From Aurantiacibacter luteus (GTDB taxonomy: Bacteria; Pseudomonadota; Alphaproteobacteria; Sphingomonadales; Sphingomonadaceae), in assembly GCF_001010945.1 (NCBI RefSeq), contig NZ_LBHB01000002.1, positions 434,001 through 498,000 of the forward strand: 64,000 nucleotides of DNA, given 5' to 3'. The notes under the pieces were generated by a model. That model was given only the letters and a program-made list of their open reading frames with translations. It searched no databases and was not told the origin of the DNA. Shown here one piece after another: positions 62,040 through 64,000 of the stretch. Each line of letters opens with the position of its first letter. The first letter of the stretch is position 1. Both the position numbers and the translations under genes were made by a program.

Positions 62040-64000
62040 TCAGCTGGTCTTGCCGAATAATTCGGCGAGGCCGGCGAGCGCCTTGCCGGTAGCGGGCCCT
62101 GTAACGGCAGGCTTCTCGCGCCGTTCGCCGCGCCCTTCCGGCTTGCCCTTGCCCGACTGCGGCTTGCGCGGGCGATCGCCGCGGGGTGTCTTGCGTTCGG
62201 CACGCTGGGGGCGCTCGCGCGAGGGCGGCTGCATCGAATCCTTGCGCGGCGCGCGCCATGTCCACAGCAGCGGCCTCGGCGGGCCGAACATGCCCTCGGC
62301 GAGCGGCTTTGCCTCGCCCTGCCGAAACCCCGCATCGCGCATCAGCGCGCGGAAGCTTTCGGGCAGCAGGCCCATGCTCGTCGCCAGCGCCGCATCGACG
62401 AGGAAACCGTTGCGATTGCCCTCGGCTCGCCCCTCGTGCGCGGCGCGGAAGAGCTTCTCCGCCATGTCCACGCGGATCGCCTGCTTGCCTGCGTGCCGGT
62501 ATCCGGCGGGAAGGTGCCGTCCGCCCTCGATGACGGCTTCCATGCCTGCCTGCACGGGTCGCCTGTCCACGCCGAGCGCACGCAGCAACTGGCGCGGCCC
62601 GGGCTTGAGCAGCGCGGGTGCGAAGACATCGAGCGAACCGATGCTGACGCCCAGCTTGCGCAGCAGCGGGCGCTTTTCCTTGGGCACGTGGGCGAGTCCC
62701 GCTTCCTCGCGCCTGACGGTGCCCGCGCGGTCGGCCAGCGTCAGCAGCAATGCGCGCACCTCGCTCCCGGCCTCGGGGTCGAGCGCGGCGGCCTCCAGTG
62801 CGGCGAGCGGTTCGAGCGGGGCGAGCTTTTGCGCCAGCCACAGTTCCAGCGCCTCGCCGAGGCGGGCCTTGTGCGCCGGATCGAGCTGGCCGAGTTCCTT
62901 GGCCACCACCACGCGCGGGCGCACGACGGACTTGCCGCGCTCGAGAACGGCGACCTTCTGCGTGCCGCGCACCAGCGCGCCGTCGGCAAGTTCCAGCTCG
63001 CCCAGCTCGTCCGTCACCAGCTTCTGCGCCTTGGCCGCGAGCAGCGCGGGCATATGCCGCTCCGCCGCCGCCAGCATAAGCTTGCGATCCTCGACGCTCG
63101 CATCGGCATCGACCACGAAGCGGAAGCCGTCGAGATGGCCGATCGACTGGCCCTCCACCGTCACCCGGCCATCGTCTTCCAGTTTCACGCGCAAGAGCCC
63201 TCTGTCCTTTCCCATCGTTCGCATCAGTACCGCGGTTCGCCTATTGACGAAACGCTCGGTCAGCCGCTGGTGCAGCGCGTCCGACAGCTTCGCCTCCGCC
63301 GCCCGGGCGCGCGCCGCCATCTCGTCGCGGGCGAGCACCCAATCGGGCCGCTGGCAGATGTAGGCCCAGCTGCGGATTGCCGCCAGCCTGCCCTGCAGCG
63401 TGTCGATGTCGCCCTGCGTGCGGCCCAGCTCCTCGATCCGCGCGGCGACGTAGTCCGCACCGATATGCCCTTCGCGAAGATCCGACCACAGCCGCGCGAC
63501 GAAGCGGGCGTGGGCATCGGCGCCAAGCTGGCGGAAGTCGGGCAGCTGGCACGCCTCCCAGAACCGCCGCACCAGTCCGGCTCCGCGCACGCTGCCGGCA
63601 ATATCCGGCTGTTCGGCGAGGCGCTTCAAAACGGCGAGGTCGATGGCCTCGGGCGCGGGGGAGAGCTGCTCCTCGAAGGGCTTGGCCTCGAGGTCGCCGA
63701 TGAGCGTGGCAAGGCTGTCGAAGCGCGGGGTCGGCTCGCGCCAGTAGAGCTTGGTGAGCGGGGCGAAGCGGTGCTGTTCTATCGCGTAGACCTCCTCGTC
63801 GGTGAACTCGAGGGGGCGACCGCGTCCCTCGCCCGCGCCCGAGAGCGTGCCGAAGGTTCCGTCGGTCTGGTGCCGCCCCGCGCGCCCGGCGATCTGCGCC
63901 ATTTCCGCCGGGTGCAGCCGCCGCTGGCGCACGCCGTCGTACTTGGACAGCGAGGCGAAGGCGACGTGGTGGACGTCGAGGTTGAGACCCATGCCGATGG
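62040..64000 (-). CDS. Suv3-like RNA helicase, C-terminal part (runs off the right edge)
   Basis: The 5' end lies beyond the window; about 653 residues are visible. They begin at helicase motif V (IGMGLNLDVHHVAF) and contain motif VI (QIAGRAGRHQTDG), so this is the end of a superfamily 2 helicase core. Next come Suv3-type C-terminal domains, with DTLQGRLAAIRSWAYICQRPDW near the middle, and a long basic, Arg/Lys/Pro-rich tail typical of alphaproteobacterial homologues. RNA turnover or ribosome-related work is plausible, given the S4-domain gene downstream. Confidence 0.85.
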   Translation of the reverse strand, partial: IGMGLNLDVHHVAFASLSKYDGVRQRRLHPAEMAQIAGRAGRHQTDGTFGTLSGAGEGRGRPLEFTDEEVYAIEQHRFAPLTKLYWREPTPRFDSLATLIGDLEAKPFEEQLSPAPEAIDLAVLKRLAEQPDIAGSVRGAGLVRRFWEACQLPDFRQLGADAHARFVARLWSDLREGHIGADYVAARIEELGRTQGDIDTLQGRLAAIRSWAYICQRPDWVLARDEMAARARAAEAKLSDALHQRLTERFVNRRTAVLMRTMGKDRGLLRVKLEDDGRVTVEGQSIGHLDGFRFVVDADASVEDRKLMLAAAERHMPALLAAKAQKLVTDELGELELADGALVRGTQKVAVLERGKSVVRPRVVVAKELGQLDPAHKARLGEALELWLAQKLAPLEPLAALEAAALDPEAGSEVRALLLTLADRAGTVRREEAGLAHVPKEKRPLLRKLGVSIGSLDVFAPALLKPGPRQLLRALGVDRRPVQAGMEAVIEGGRHLPAGYRHAGKQAIRVDMAEKLFRAAHEGRAEGNRNGFLVDAALATSMGLLPESFRALMRDAGFRQGEAKPLAEGMFGPPRPLLWTWRAPRKDSMQPPSRERPQRAERKTPRGDRPRKPQSGKGKPEGRGERREKPAVTGPATGKALAGLAELFGKTS

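Overview
This window is a GC-rich (roughly two thirds G+C), gene-dense piece of an alphaproteobacterial chromosome, most likely from the Sphingomonadales and plausibly an Erythrobacteraceae member. The evidence is the origin cluster (dnaQ-coaE-aroE-maf-ppsR | oriC | hemE-hemJ-rho ... mnmE-mnmG-rsmG-parA-parB), a PopZ homologue, a DivK-like receiver protein, a fused thiS-thiG gene, CarD, GANTC sites clustered at the origin, and a SUF-only iron-sulfur operon led by an Rrf2/IscR regulator. The lineage call is inference. I see no prophage, insertion sequence, CRISPR array, tRNA or rRNA gene; this is core chromosome with a few oddities.

Layout. 1-2,500: a PfkB-type sugar/nucleoside kinase, an EI24 membrane protein, a lipoprotein and a possible broken small gene. 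2,580-10,256: one long leftward SUF operon (rrf2/iscR-sufB-orf109-DUF559-sufC-CDF transporter-sufD-sufS-sufT-GNAT-sufA) in which nearly every junction overlaps by a few bases (ATGA or GTGA). 10,330-21,177: FkbM methyltransferase, DUF885 peptidase-like lipoprotein, pyrD, ggt, acyl-CoA ligase, thiSG, MerC, heme A synthase. 21,270-28,424: a secreted protein, rplM-rpsI, a single-domain response regulator, a phosphoesterase and a lipid-kinase-like protein, UrcA, and a LytS/LytTR two-component pair. 28,507-36,046: class I fumarase, then a rightward unit PCMT-tolC-popZ-ferredoxin, a CBS protein, an A-type carrier, xthA and a SleB-type hydrolase. 36,250-41,870: leftward DUF1491, thioesterase, ptsN, hpf, dnaQ, coaE, aroE, maf, ppsR.

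41,871-42,171 is the probable replication origin: an AT-rich tract, DnaA-box-like 9-mers and six GANTC sites lie between ppsR and hemE, the same neighbourhood as the Caulobacter origin. Genes diverge from it on both sides. Four near-perfect parS sites lie 6.3-9 kb to the right, in or beside mnmE, mnmG and rsmG and just upstream of parAB. PopZ, encoded about 10 kb to the left, is the pole-organising partner of ParB-parS in Caulobacter, so replication start, segregation and polar anchoring genes sit within 20 kb.

52,829-64,000: a glycine-zipper protein with an EF-hand loop, a free-methionine sulfoxide reductase, a sorbosone-dehydrogenase-like protein, a DUF815 ATPase, a TsaC/Sua5 protein, two adjacent DUF2807 proteins with palindromes before each start, CarD, a YihY membrane protein, a ferredoxin, an S4 protein and the 3' part of a Suv3-like helicase that runs off the right edge.

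The most unusual non-coding signal is a dispersed intergenic repeat of about 110 bp, present three times (18,500; 35,179; 35,391 inverted). Its hairpin stems differ in sequence between copies but keep their pairing.
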